Assembly: GCA_015501075.1 (NCBI GenBank)
Contig: JADNYJ010000230.1
Coordinates: forward strand, 1-56,178
Length of the DNA stretch: 56,178 bases
Origin: Gymnopilus junonius
Lineage: Eukaryota; Basidiomycota; Agaricomycetes; Agaricales; Galerinaceae
Reading direction: 5' to 3'
Both the position numbers and the translations under genes were made by a program. Numbering within the stretch: position 1 is the first letter of the stretch; every line of letters starts with the position of its first letter. Below the pieces are notes generated by a model. It was not told the DNA's origin and made no database searches. It saw only the letters and a program-made list of their open reading frames with translations. Below, piece after piece: positions 46,123 through 54,880 of this stretch.

Positions 46123-46597
46123 TGTTAAGTTCTCAATGAAGGGAAGGGCGGAGTAGGCAGAGGAGATCCACGTCGGAGCTACGTCGGAGTATGTCGGTGT
46201 CAGAGTTGGTCTGAGCGTAACATATGTAGACGTAGGGTTGAGACTTCAGCTTCAATGTGTGTGTTGCACTCTGTTGTCTGGACGTTGTCTCAAATTTCAG
46301 AGTCAGATCAGAACGAGAGAGTGGAGTAGAGGGCGTGGATTGATTAATGAACAATATATGAACTGAGGTACCTAATAATAGTTCTAAGGTTTTTATACTA
46401 TGGAGGAAACTAAGCAGAGACCATATGTGTACTAGTGAGCAGGCAGATGTGTAAGTTACTCTGCTCTACTCGGAGTTGACTAGCTACGTGTAATCTAAGT
46501 GTCTATGTGTTCTGGGACTTGTAGTACTTCGAGGGGATCATGAGGTCGGAGTTCGTATAGTTGGAGATCGGAGTTGGTTGGAGGCGCATATATAACA
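46123..46597 (-). repeat. Family A 5' LTR
   Basis: 475 bp, TGTTAAG to TATATAACA as read on the plus strand, followed by the ATGAG duplication at 46598-46602. Confidence 0.9.
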
Positions 46598-46602
46598 ATG
46601 AG

Positions 46603-47525
46603 AAGTTCCTTCTCGGTTGCCCTTTAGAGCCAGAGGATTATCTTTTTCCAATGATTGGCACAAATGGATCCTCTGTGCAGCCAAACTGACCAATGTCATC
46701 AGACATTGCCCAGGAGAAAATAATTGCATGGGCAACAAAAGCAGGTATACCACATGCTGAGCTTTTCATGATGCACTGTTTTCAACATGGGGGGGCTCAG
46801 TACAGATTTATGTTTGCACCTGTTGGGCAGAAATGGATACTTGCAAGGATCAGATGGTGGGGTGGGTGGGCACTTGGAGAGTATGTGAGTTTGACATATT
46901 TTTATCCTTTTGTCATTGACATAGCTGATTCTGTATCTGGTGCAGAGAGATACCTTGATTCGCTATCTCCTGGATGAACTCTGGACTTATGAACAACATC
47001 ACAGTGACACCCTCTGCCCAAACAGTCAGGAAGCCAATGACTTTCCTCCTGGAGAGCAGCCGCTGAGAGCCCTTGAGGAAGTAAAGCATGAGATCACATC
47101 ACACATCAGGCAAGCATTTGCAAATGAATGCTGCAAAACAAGGGGACATACATTACAGGATGGGCTTGCAGGCCCTGGCATGCCAGGTATTCAGTCATTC
47201 CATCATGTGGTTTGTATTGTTTTTGACTATACTTCGATTATTGAATTTGTCTTGACTCTTGTTTTCTCTTAGCCTCTGCAACAAACAAGATGCGACCCCA
47301 TTGTTGTCACTATGCCCTATGCTGTCCCTTATTCCTCAAATGTGGGGCACCCACCCACAGGAGATAATCCCCCAAAGGCTGATTGCATGCAGTTAGCTGT
47401 GGATGTAAAGCCTGTCTTCCCTGGGATTGCCTGTGGGTTAGATTCAAGTGCATGGAGACAGGTGGTCAAAGATTGGGAAGAGGCTGATCCATCTCAGTCA
47501 CTTTATGTGCCGATGAAGGACTGGG
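46603..47525 (+). pseudogene. Tyrosine recombinase, part 2 of 3 (box II and catalytic tyrosine region)
   Basis: Continues directly after the target duplication: KFLLGCPLEPEDYLFPMIG, then an in-frame TGA, KAGIPHAELFMMHCFQHGGA, QKWILARIRWWGGWALGE, an intron (about 46885-46950), and RDTLIRYLLDELWTYEQHH. In active relatives box II is HxxR; here it is HCFQ, so the His survives and the Arg is lost (codon CAA at 46783-46785, explicable as CGA to CAA). The Tyr of LIRYLLDEL is the likely nucleophile. After another intron the frame continues (PYAVPYSSNVGHPPTGD, FPGIACGLDSSAWRQVV, SLYVPMKDW) and is stopped by the TGTAA of the inserted LTR at 47526. Confidence 0.75.
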
Positions 47526-47688
47526 TGTAATCCTGGTCACAGGATTACACATTGTGGACCCTTATTTACTAACACGTGCATACTCACTATATAAAGATCC
47601 TCAGGGGCTTTCCCCTCTTTCCTTCAGATCCCTCATTACCTATTCCTCATTTGTTATCTCTCTTACAATCATATCCTGGTCATGTTCT
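47526..47688 (+). repeat. Left LTR-like copy of the second retroelement
   Basis: TGTAATCCTGGTCACAGGAT through TCTTACAATCATATCCTGGT and on to GTTCT matches 51776-51938 with only a few changes. TGTAA/TTACA termini delimit 142 bp (to 47667), but identity continues 21 bp further, including TGGTC(A/G)TGTTCT, which could be a primer-binding site or more LTR. Immediately after 47688 the sequence becomes inverted pol. Confidence 0.8.
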
Positions 47689-50140
47689 CAACAAGTTCAC
47701 TGGATACTAGAGGAGGAATAACATGGGCACTCTGGCCCATGCGAAGTTGGAAGGGAGAAAAACTGGTAGATTTGTTAATGGTGTTCATAATATTGAAGCA
47801 TACCAAAGGCAAGGCTTTCACCCAACCTTTTTGATTCCTTTCAACGTGATAGCGTAGCATTTGGTTTACCATCTTATTTGTGCGTTTGCTTGAACCATCC
47901 ATCTCGGGGTGGAAACTAGTGGACATTTTAATCCTAGTACCTGTCAGTGCATGCAAAGCTCTCCAAAAACATGAAATGAAAAGCTTATCGCAGTCTGAAA
48001 TGATCTCCAAAGGCAAACCATTCTCGCAGTACCAGTTGTTGAAGAAAATGAGAGTGAGATCATCCGCAGTCATATCGGACTTGCAGGGCAAAACACGTAC
48101 GTCTGAGCCTAAACGATCAGTAAAAGTCACAATCTCATCATAACCTTCATCAAGGGGCAGGGGCCCAATGAAATCGATAGCAATGGAGTTGCAACATTGG
48201 TCCGGAATAGGCAGGGGATATAAAGGCCCAATTGGTTTGGAAGTGGTGGACTTGTTCCATTGACAGTCAGGGCAACCAGGGACATATGAAGCTTCCAGGT
48301 CCCGATGCATATTAGGCCAGTAGTAAGAGGTCCGGAGGGAGCCGTAGGTTTTCTCGAAACCGAAATGTCCCAAGACATCATGCGCCAGCCTGAAAAGAGT
48401 CTTGCACACATTGCCAACCCATGGAATAACCAACCGATCATTAAGATACCAAAGCCCATTTACCCACTTTATACCTGGCATTCCAGCCTGTGCTTTAGTC
48501 AGGGCATCTTGAACCCACTTATCCTCAGAATAGCCAGATTTGATCTGGTCAAGGAGGACCTTGTCAGTAGTCACAGAAAAAATGGCACACACCTCATCTC
48601 TGTCATGAGTGATATAGTCCAATGGTAGTTTGGACAACGACAGAGTGATATCGAAAGAGGGAGAATCACCAACAGAACAAATGGTGCAAATCACATTGTC
48701 ATCATCCTCTGAGTCACAAAATTCATAAGCTTGCTTCGCGCACAGTTCAGCACCAGCATGCAAGGAACGATGATCTGTAGGTAGACGCGAAAAGGCATCT
48801 GCAACTGTATTGTCCTCACCCTTAAGGTAGACAATTTTTGCATCAAACTGGGACATGAACTCCATCCATTGTGCTTGCCTGCAAGACAAGTCTCTCTGCA
48901 CATCGAAGTTCTCCAGTGTTTTGTGGTTGGTGTAGATGATGAAAGGAACGCCAAGGAGGTCAACCCTCCATTTAGCAAGCGCCCTGATAATGGCAAGCAT
49001 TTCCTTTTCATGTACAGGATAATTCAGCTCTGCACCTTTAAACACTTTTGAGTCGAAGGCGACTGGACATGTGGATTCCCAAGTCTTGCCAAAAGAGAGG
49101 ACAGCACTGCTACCCTTGTCACTGGCATCAGTAGTGACATATATCTTGTAATCAGGCATCAAGGACAAGTCAATAGTAGTTAAACAATCATGGCTGACCA
49201 CGAGCTTCTTGATTCCATCAAAGGCAGCTTGATGTTCATCTGTCCAAGCAGGAAAAACACAGTCAGCATCCTTTGTGATGAGGTCAGAAAGAGCACCAGT
49301 ATGGTCTGCCAATCTCGGGAGGAAAGCAGAAAGATAATGAACAAGACCGATAAAGGAGCGGACCTGAGTAGAACTTTCAGGGCGTGGCCAAGACAAAATC
49401 GATCTGACCTTTTCGTTATCGGCTTCAATGCCACTCGTGGAGATCTTGTGGCCCAAGAAGTTAATTTCTGTCTGGAATAACTTTGTTTTCTTTTTGTTAA
49501 CATACAGTTGTGCAGCACGCAAGGCATTGAAGACAGCACGAACATCTTTGTCATGTTGGACCGGATCATCTGACCAAATGACAATGTCATCCAGGTAGAT
49601 GTGGCAAGTCTTCCCAATCAGATGATGAAGGGCAGCTGTAACGCGACATTGGTGAATTGCAGGAGCATTTCGGAGACCCATAGGCATCACAAGCCATTCG
49701 TAAAGGCCAAAAGGAGTGTTGATGGCAGTAAGATGGACATCATCAGGGTGCATTTGTGTTTGAAAGAAGGAATTTGTCATGTCAATCATAGACCATATCT
49801 TGCCTTTGGCACAGTCATTCAAAACATCATCCATGCATGGAAGAGGGTGATTGTCAATGATGGTGTTCGCGTTAAGCTGTCTGTAGTCATTTACCCATCG
49901 GGGAAGAACATTTGGGTCTGCTTTAGGAATGATGAAGCAGGGAGAAGCATACGCAGAAGAGGAAAGATGGATGCACCCAGCATCGAGATGTTGTCCGATC
50001 AGTGTTTGAAAAGCCTCACGATATTTACATGGGCAGGCATATGTCCTATTCACAATGCGGGCTTCAGCATCCTTCAATTTGATACATGTGAGGTAGTTGG
50101 TAGGTAAACAGTCAATGTGAGGGATGGGTTCGAATATATC
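47669..50140 (-). CDS. Family B pol: RT, RNase H, integrase (uninterrupted, 3' truncated)
   Basis: An open frame of about 800 residues with RT motifs (PLPCMDDVLNDCAKGKIWS, MPMGLRNAPAIHQ, CHIYLDDIVIWSDD, NFLGHKISTSGIEAD), RNase H (YVTTDASDKGSSAVLSFG, LNYPVHEKEMLAIIRALAKW, DNTVADAFSRLP), the integrase zinc region and core (NSIAIDFIGPLPL, EIISDCDKLF, HPEMDGSSKRTNK). In most Gypsy integrases the last motif is DGxSER; here Glu is Lys (AAA), so the catalytic triad appears broken. No protease is seen; the frame is open upstream to about 50140, where an acceptor-like TTCTAG lies. The C-terminus ends within the left LTR copy, without the usual integrase tail. No internal stops, so this is younger or less mutated than family A. 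Confidence 0.88.
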   Translation of the reverse strand, partial: DIFEPIPHIDCLPTNYLTCIKLKDAEARIVNRTYACPCKYREAFQTLIGQHLDAGCIHLSSSAYASPCFIIPKADPNVLPRWVNDYRQLNANTIIDNHPLPCMDDVLNDCAKGKIWSMIDMTNSFFQTQMHPDDVHLTAINTPFGLYEWLVMPMGLRNAPAIHQCRVTAALHHLIGKTCHIYLDDIVIWSDDPVQHDKDVRAVFNALRAAQLYVNKKKTKLFQTEINFLGHKISTSGIEADNEKVRSILSWPRPESSTQVRSFIGLVHYLSAFLPRLADHTGALSDLITKDADCVFPAWTDEHQAAFDGIKKLVVSHDCLTTIDLSLMPDYKIYVTTDASDKGSSAVLSFGKTWESTCPVAFDSKVFKGAELNYPVHEKEMLAIIRALAKWRVDLLGVPFIIYTNHKTLENFDVQRDLSCRQAQWMEFMSQFDAKIVYLKGEDNTVADAFSRLPTDHRSLHAGAELCAKQAYEFCDSEDDDNVICTICSVGDSPSFDITLSLSKLPLDYITHDRDEVCAIFSVTTDKVLLDQIKSGYSEDKWVQDALTKAQAGMPGIKWVNGLWYLNDRLVIPWVGNVCKTLFRLAHDVLGHFGFEKTYGSLRTSYYWPNMHRDLEASYVPGCPDCQWNKSTTSKPIGPLYPLPIPDQCCNSIAIDFIGPLPLDEGYDEIVTFTDRLGSDVRVLPCKSDMTADDLTLIFFNNWYCENGLPLEIISDCDKLFISCFWRALHALTGTRIKMSTSFHPEMDGSSKRTNKMVNQMLRYHVERNQKGWVKALPLVCFNIMNTINKSTSFSPFQLRMGQSAHVIPPLVSSELVENMTRI

Positions 50141-50148
50141 TCTAGAAA

Positions 50149-51603
50149 GTGAATTGTGTACTTACCTTGAGTCCATCTCAAGGCACCGTTCACCATGCCG
50201 CTTACTGTTCAGGTCCCATCACAAAACGGGCTGCTTTCCAGCCAAGTTGTGGGTTCCTACCTCCCTCTGTTCTCACCATCTCAGAAATGACTGAACTGCC
50301 TTCTGACAGCTCTGCTGCCACCCACTGTCACCATCTTTTGCCCACCATGGCACCTGCTCTTGCATCCCACATTGACGTCGAGTGTATCGAGGCCTCACCA
50401 CCTACCTCTCCCGCCCTTTCCTCTTTGTCCTCTCCACTGTCGGACGTCCTGTCTGATTTTGAATCGCAGCCACCAACACCTTCGGTTGGTAATCCGCCTT
50501 CCAGAAGCGCCCCTGCACAAGAAAATCATCTTGTTCCTCCCCCTGTTTTGACTACTCCTGCACTTTCAAATACAACTTCTGCCTCCACTGTCACGAAATC
50601 ATCCGGTGTCATCCCAAAATCTGCCTCTTCCAGCTCTGACTCTGATTCTGACTCCGACGTACCCTTTTCAACAAAATCGGGTGCATATAGCCACTTTTCC
50701 ACTGCATATACATCTTCCACAATGACTTCTACCAATGCCACCATCGATCACCCCATTACCAAACACTGCCCGATTCTCACTGCCAGTGATATCACCCCCA
50801 AAGTCCTCGTCGACTTGGCTAATGTGCACAACGAGTACTTCATCACAAAGGAAGTTGATGATGCTGATAAAGTCAAGAAGGTCCTTGGCAGTTTCAAATG
50901 TGTACATATTCAGGACTGGATCACTTGTGAACATGACTGCCTTCTGACTCTGTCCTACGAGGATTTCATGGCTGAAGTCCGTGCAAATTACCTTCCTGCC
51001 AATTGGGAAGAGACCATCTGTACCCAACTCCTCGGGATGAAGATGAAGCACAGCGACAAGTTCTGGGACTGGTGTCAGGAATTACGTGCCCTGAATATCA
51101 TCCTTCGCGGTACCACTTCTCACCTCTCTGATACTGCTTTGCATAACCAGCTCGAAGCTGCCCTCGAACCTTCCCTGTTGAATTACTGTTTCTGTGAAAA
51201 GATAAACAAAATGGTGGTCCTCAAAGACTGGGTTGCTGCTGTCAAGGATGCCAATGAAAAGCTCAAAGATGATCGCAAGCATACCCACAATGTTGTCATT
51301 GAGGAAACTGCATGGAACATGAAGCACCCCACTCTGTCTGGCAACTCGCGTGCTGGTAACACCTCCGGTGCTGCTCAATCTTCATCCTCCAACACTGTCA
51401 AGAAGTGTCCCAAATTGGAGGAGGGCGAGCGAGCCCTTCTTGCTGTGAACAAGGGCTGTTTTAAGTGTCATTGTGGACGTGGTCACTGCTATCTTGTTTG
51501 TCAGATTGGATATGGGCCTGAAGAAGATCGGTGGCTCCCTGGTTCTGAGCTCAAGGACACTGAAGCATTGGACATCTGGTTGGCCAAAAAGAAGACTTCG
51601 TAG
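50149..51603 (+). CDS. Family B gag with Cys/His motif
   Basis: An open frame of 484 residues; the ATG at 50287 (MTELPSDSSAATHC) is a likelier start than 50149. A Ser/Pro-rich N-terminal third (SSSSDSDSDSDVPF) leads to a capsid-like helical region with TASDITPKVLVDLANVHNEY, DWITCEHDCLLTLSYEDFM, MGMKMKHSDKFWDWCQELR-type sequence and LEAALEPSLLNY. It ends LEEGERALLAVNKGCFKCHC then HCYLVC, a nucleocapsid-like Cys/His cluster typical of agaricomycete gag proteins. It is oriented away from pol; the two start regions are under 150 bp apart. No internal stop. Confidence 0.78.
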   Translation: MNCVLTLSPSQGTVHHAAYCSGPITKRAAFQPSCGFLPPSVLTISEMTELPSDSSAATHCHHLLPTMAPALASHIDVECIEASPPTSPALSSLSSPLSDVLSDFESQPPTPSVGNPPSRSAPAQENHLVPPPVLTTPALSNTTSASTVTKSSGVIPKSASSSSDSDSDSDVPFSTKSGAYSHFSTAYTSSTMTSTNATIDHPITKHCPILTASDITPKVLVDLANVHNEYFITKEVDDADKVKKVLGSFKCVHIQDWITCEHDCLLTLSYEDFMAEVRANYLPANWEETICTQLLGMKMKHSDKFWDWCQELRALNIILRGTTSHLSDTALHNQLEAALEPSLLNYCFCEKINKMVVLKDWVAAVKDANEKLKDDRKHTHNVVIEETAWNMKHPTLSGNSRAGNTSGAAQSSSSNTVKKCPKLEEGERALLAVNKGCFKCHCGRGHCYLVCQIGYGPEEDRWLPGSELKDTEALDIWLAKKKTS

Positions 51604-51775
51604 GATTTTTTTTATGTGTATTTTCTTTCTTTTATGGCCAGCTGGTAGCTTTTCCCACTGGGTTTTTGACGCACCTGCGCTGAGCATTGTATGTATTTTC
51701 CTTTTCTCCCTCTTTTTCCTTCTATCTGTTGCTTCTTTTTTTTGGGGTTTTCTCATGCTTGTGGGGAGGAGAGGG
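51604..51775 (+). other. 3' untranslated region and polypurine tract of family B
   Basis: T-rich sequence after the gag stop, then GTGGGGAGGAGAGGG immediately before TGTAATCC of the right LTR. The tract shows plus-strand orientation of the element. Confidence 0.65.
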
Positions 51776-51938
51776 TGTAATCCTGGTCACAGGATTACGC
51801 GTTGTGGACCCTTATTTACTAACATGTGCATACTCACTATATAAAGATCCTCAGGGGCTTTCCCCTCTTTCCTTCGGATCCCTCATTACCTATTCCTCAT
51901 TTGTTATCTCTCTTACAATCATATCCTGGTCGTGTTCT
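51776..51938 (+). repeat. Right LTR-like copy of the second retroelement
   Basis: Same 163 bp as at 47526, differing at a handful of sites, including CpG/TpG pairs (ATTACGCG against ATTACACA). The full LTR may extend some 20 bp beyond 51938, to where recombinase coding resumes. Confidence 0.8.
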
Positions 51939-51962
51939 TTTCCATGTGATTTAGTGTTGTCC

Positions 51963-52281
51963 AACGTGGTACGTTGGGCTTCCACTGGGAGGAAAAATGG
52001 CATCATCATCCAAGTCTGGCTGTCAAGTATAGACTGAGGAAGCTTGTTGCCCTCGAATTTATTGACACATATGTATACTATGTTTTCATAAAGTTTCTTG
52101 AACCTCGCAAGATGCTAATATTTCCATCAGGTACAAGCGCAATGAAGACACCTTCCTTGCTGCTTATCCAGAGCATATCAAAGGCTTTATGCCATTGGCT
52201 GAAGCAATCAGGTATCAGCACCAACAACATGGTATATGCGAAGTTCACTCTCGGTCTCACTCTCGCAAGGCAGAAGACTAA
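51963..52281 (+). pseudogene. Tyrosine recombinase, part 3 of 3 (C-terminal exons)
   Basis: After the right LTR the sequence encodes WYVG, then HHHPSLAVKYRLRKLVALEF with IDT. After an intron ending TTTCCATCAG at about 52130 it encodes YKRNEDTFLAAYPEHIKGFM and PLAEAIRYQHQQHG, stopping at TAA 52279-52281. A small frame change occurs near 51990. Basic helical C-termini of the form 'AYPE..KG...L..AI' are usual after the KDW motif in agaricomycete recombinases of this kind, so this is the remainder of the gene interrupted at 47526. Confidence 0.6.
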
Positions 52282-52915
52282 AATCCAAGAAGGCCCTCTG
52301 TTAATTATATATCATAGATTGTAGATCATACTCACATTAATGAAATTAATAAATATATGAATTGGCAATGCAAATACAGAATAGAGAACTTAATGAATTC
52401 ATGATGCAAATACAGAATAGGGAAATTTGCACTTCGAGGTCTTTCTTGGCAGCCTTCATGTCCTTGTCATGTCCTCCTCACATGTCCTCATAAGATAAGA
52501 TGAATAGAATACATAATACACTGATGTTCAAGATGGCGAGGACAACTGTCTGATATCATTGACAAAGCTGTTAAGGATAGCCATCACAGGTGCCATCTTC
52601 AAAACGAAGCTGATATCATTGATGAAGCTGTTGATGAAGCTGTTAAGGATAGCCATCACAGGTTAGAGGTGGGTTTGGGAGGTTGGGAGCTTCAAAGAAA
52701 TAGCTCACCCCATTAAAATGACATTGATGAAGCTGTTAAGGATAGCCATTGCCTTCACTCAAGCCCATTCTTAATGTATATAGGTTGTATATAGGTTAGA
52801 GGTGGGTTTGGGAGCCATCACCAATGCCATTGATGAACCTGTTAAGGAGCCAGTGGTGAAGTGGTGGAAGCAGGGCCAAACGAGGCTCAAGCCCATTTCT
52901 ATAGGAGGTTAGAGG
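52282..52915. repeat. Non-coding region with imperfect internal repeats
   Basis: Several degenerate copies of GATGAAGCTGTTAAGGATAG, often followed by CCATCACAGG, lie at about 52560-52860. There are also two copies each of ATGATGCAAATACAGAATAG-like sequence (about 52360-52425) and GGTTAGAGGTGGGTTTGGGA (about 52663 and 52795). No gene seen. The family A element starts at its right edge. Confidence 0.6.
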
Positions 52916-53390
52916 TGTTATATACACGCCTCCAACCAACTCTGATCTCTGACTATACAAACTCCGACCTCATGATCCCCTCGAAGTACTACAAGTCCCG
53001 GAACATGTAGACACTTAGATTACATGTAGCTAGTCAACTCTGAGTAGTGCAGAATAACTTACACGTCTGCCTGCTCACTAGTACATGTATGGTCTCTGCT
53101 TAGTTTCCTCCATAGTATAAAAACCTTAGAACTATTATTAGGTACCTCAGTTCGTATATTGTTCATTAATCAATCCACGCTCTCTACTCTGCTCTCTCAT
53201 TCCGATCTGACTCTGAAATTCAAGACAATGTCCAGACAATGGAGCGCAACACACACGTTGAAGCTGAAGTCTCAACCCTACATCTACATATGTTATGCTA
53301 AGACCAACTCCGACACCGACGTACTCTGACATAGCTCCAATGTGGATCTCCTCTGCCTGCTCCGCCCTTCCCTTCATCAAGAACTTAACA
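52916..53390 (+). repeat. Family A 5' LTR (475 bp)
   Basis: TGTTATATACACGCCTCC to AAGAACTTAACA. The internal region begins GTATATATAAACTCATACCG, as in the other copy. Confidence 0.9.
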
Positions 53391-53427
53391 GTATATATAA
53401 ACTCATACCGCTTCTGGACTCCTGACT

Positions 53428-54725
53428 ATGCCCACCACAACATCCCATACTACTGCCAACTCCCATGCAGCTGGACAAAATGAATCCCGCACCATCATGA
53501 TTCAGAATGTCAGAGACTACCCTGATCGTCCAAACACACAACCTCCATCCAGCCTCAGCACTCTGACTCCCTTACCCTCGGGACCCTCATCAACAAGGCA
53601 AACCAGTCCCAACCCATTGCCACCTCCTGCTCCTGGTTCCCCTGGTGGTGAACCTGACCCCGATGATGATGGCGATGATTTTGACCCCCACCACTCTGAT
53701 CACTCTGATCATTCCAATCACAACTCCGACCATGACCCCACTCCGAATCTTGCTGAAGCCATGATGCTCATGACCAAAGAGCTCAGGCGTCGCGATAGCC
53801 CTAAGGTTACCAAGACCAAAGCCTGTGAGCCCGACACCTTTGATGGCTCCGACACCTGGAAACTCAATGGTTTTATTTTACAGTATAACCTTTACTTCCA
53901 AAACAACTGCGCCTACACTGCCAATGAAGACAAGGTTATGTTCGCCCTCTCCTATCTTCACAGCCTTGTGATGGAATTTTTGAGCCTGCAATACTGGACT
54001 CAACAACTATTGAACCATGGATGGACAACTGGCAAGCCTTTATTGGCGTGCTGAAGTCCGAATTTGGTCTGTTCGATCTGACCTCCGATGCTGCTGTAGC
54101 CCTCGAAAACTTGAAGATGCCTGAGAACCAAAGGATCATCAAGTACAACATCAAGTTCAAGTGCTTGTCTATTTGCTCATGCTGGGACAGCATCGCTCTC
54201 TGACACCGCTACTACTCCAGTCTGGTGGAATGCATCAAGGACGTTATGGCTAGCCATGGTAAGCCACAAACTCTTGAAGACCTTTGAGAGCTCACCCAGG
54301 ATATCGACACTTGTTACTGGGAATGCGTCTGTGAGAAGCCCCAACAGGACAAGAATGTGCAAAGGTCCTCTGACAAACCATCTGATCATACCTCTGACAA
54401 GTCCTCTGACAAATGTTCCAATCACAACCATGGCAATAACAACAACAACAACAATAAGTCCTCACAATTCTCTTCCAACCGCAAGAACAACTCGGGCAAC
54501 TCCTCTGGCTTGAAAACCTCCAACTCCATCTCTAACAAACTTGGCAAGGATGGCAAGCTGACCACCGAAGAATGCAAACGCTGCTTCGACAACAATCTCT
54601 GTCTCTTCTGTGGGTCACTTGGACACCGAGCTAGCGAGTGTCCGAAGTCCACTTCCTCCACCTCCAAGGCAAAAGCATGCACCGCCAAAGTTTCGAATCC
54701 CAGCACCAAGGATTCAAAAAAATAG
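53428..54725 (+). pseudogene. Family A gag, second copy
   Basis: Same layout as the gag at 46085: MPTTTSHTTANSHAAGQNES, His/Asp/Ser-rich segment, capsid-like core, Asn-rich linker (NHNHGNNNNNNNKSS) and a clear CCHC knuckle CLFCGSLGHRASEC, ending SNPSTKDSKK. It shares two defects with the other copy: a frame slip at GGAATTTTTGAG (about 53967-53978) and a TGA after WDSIAL (54201-54203) where CGA would read through. Confidence 0.82.
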
Positions 54726-54880
54726 TCAGCAGTCCTCATCCCTTCACACACACTGGGGATCACGTTGATACTGGCTGTGTGCATATGAAGGAAGTAAGGC
54801 TCAATGCATCTGCTCTTTCTGACCCTGACTCTCTCTGACTCTTGTTAACATCTCTGCTCTGACCTGACCTTAAGTCACTA

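Larger units (their letters stand above)
39335..46597 (-). mobile_element. Complete chromoviral Ty3/Gypsy LTR retrotransposon, family A (7,263 bp)
   Basis: Two 475-bp LTRs and a perfect 5-bp target duplication (ATGAG) delimit a full-length insertion. It is transcribed right to left: 5' LTR 46123-46597, gag, protease, RT/RNase H, integrase with chromodomain, an antisense accessory gene, polypurine tract, 3' LTR 39335-39809. No standard tRNA primer site starting TGG follows the 5' LTR; the internal region begins GTATATATGAACTCATACTG. Self-priming as in Tf1-like elements is therefore possible but unproven. Coding regions carry many stops and shifts. It sits inside the tyrosine-recombinase gene and is younger than that gene. 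Confidence 0.92.
47526..51938 (+). mobile_element. Rearranged Gypsy-type LTR element (family B) with divergent gag and pol
   Basis: Direct LTR copies bound a 4.1-kb interior. A polypurine tract abuts the right LTR, so the element reads left to right, and gag is in that direction. Pol is in the opposite direction and its integrase is truncated exactly where the left LTR copy ends. The simplest reading is a rearranged or composite element. It is inserted near the end of the tyrosine-recombinase gene, whose reading resumes at about 51963. No clear target duplication is visible, as expected if one end was deleted. Confidence 0.7.

Noticed and set aside
50142..50165. A GT-AG pair that would add an ATG exon to family B pol
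   Set aside because: The implied intron is only 24 bp, too short to be spliced; only the acceptor-like site is noted.
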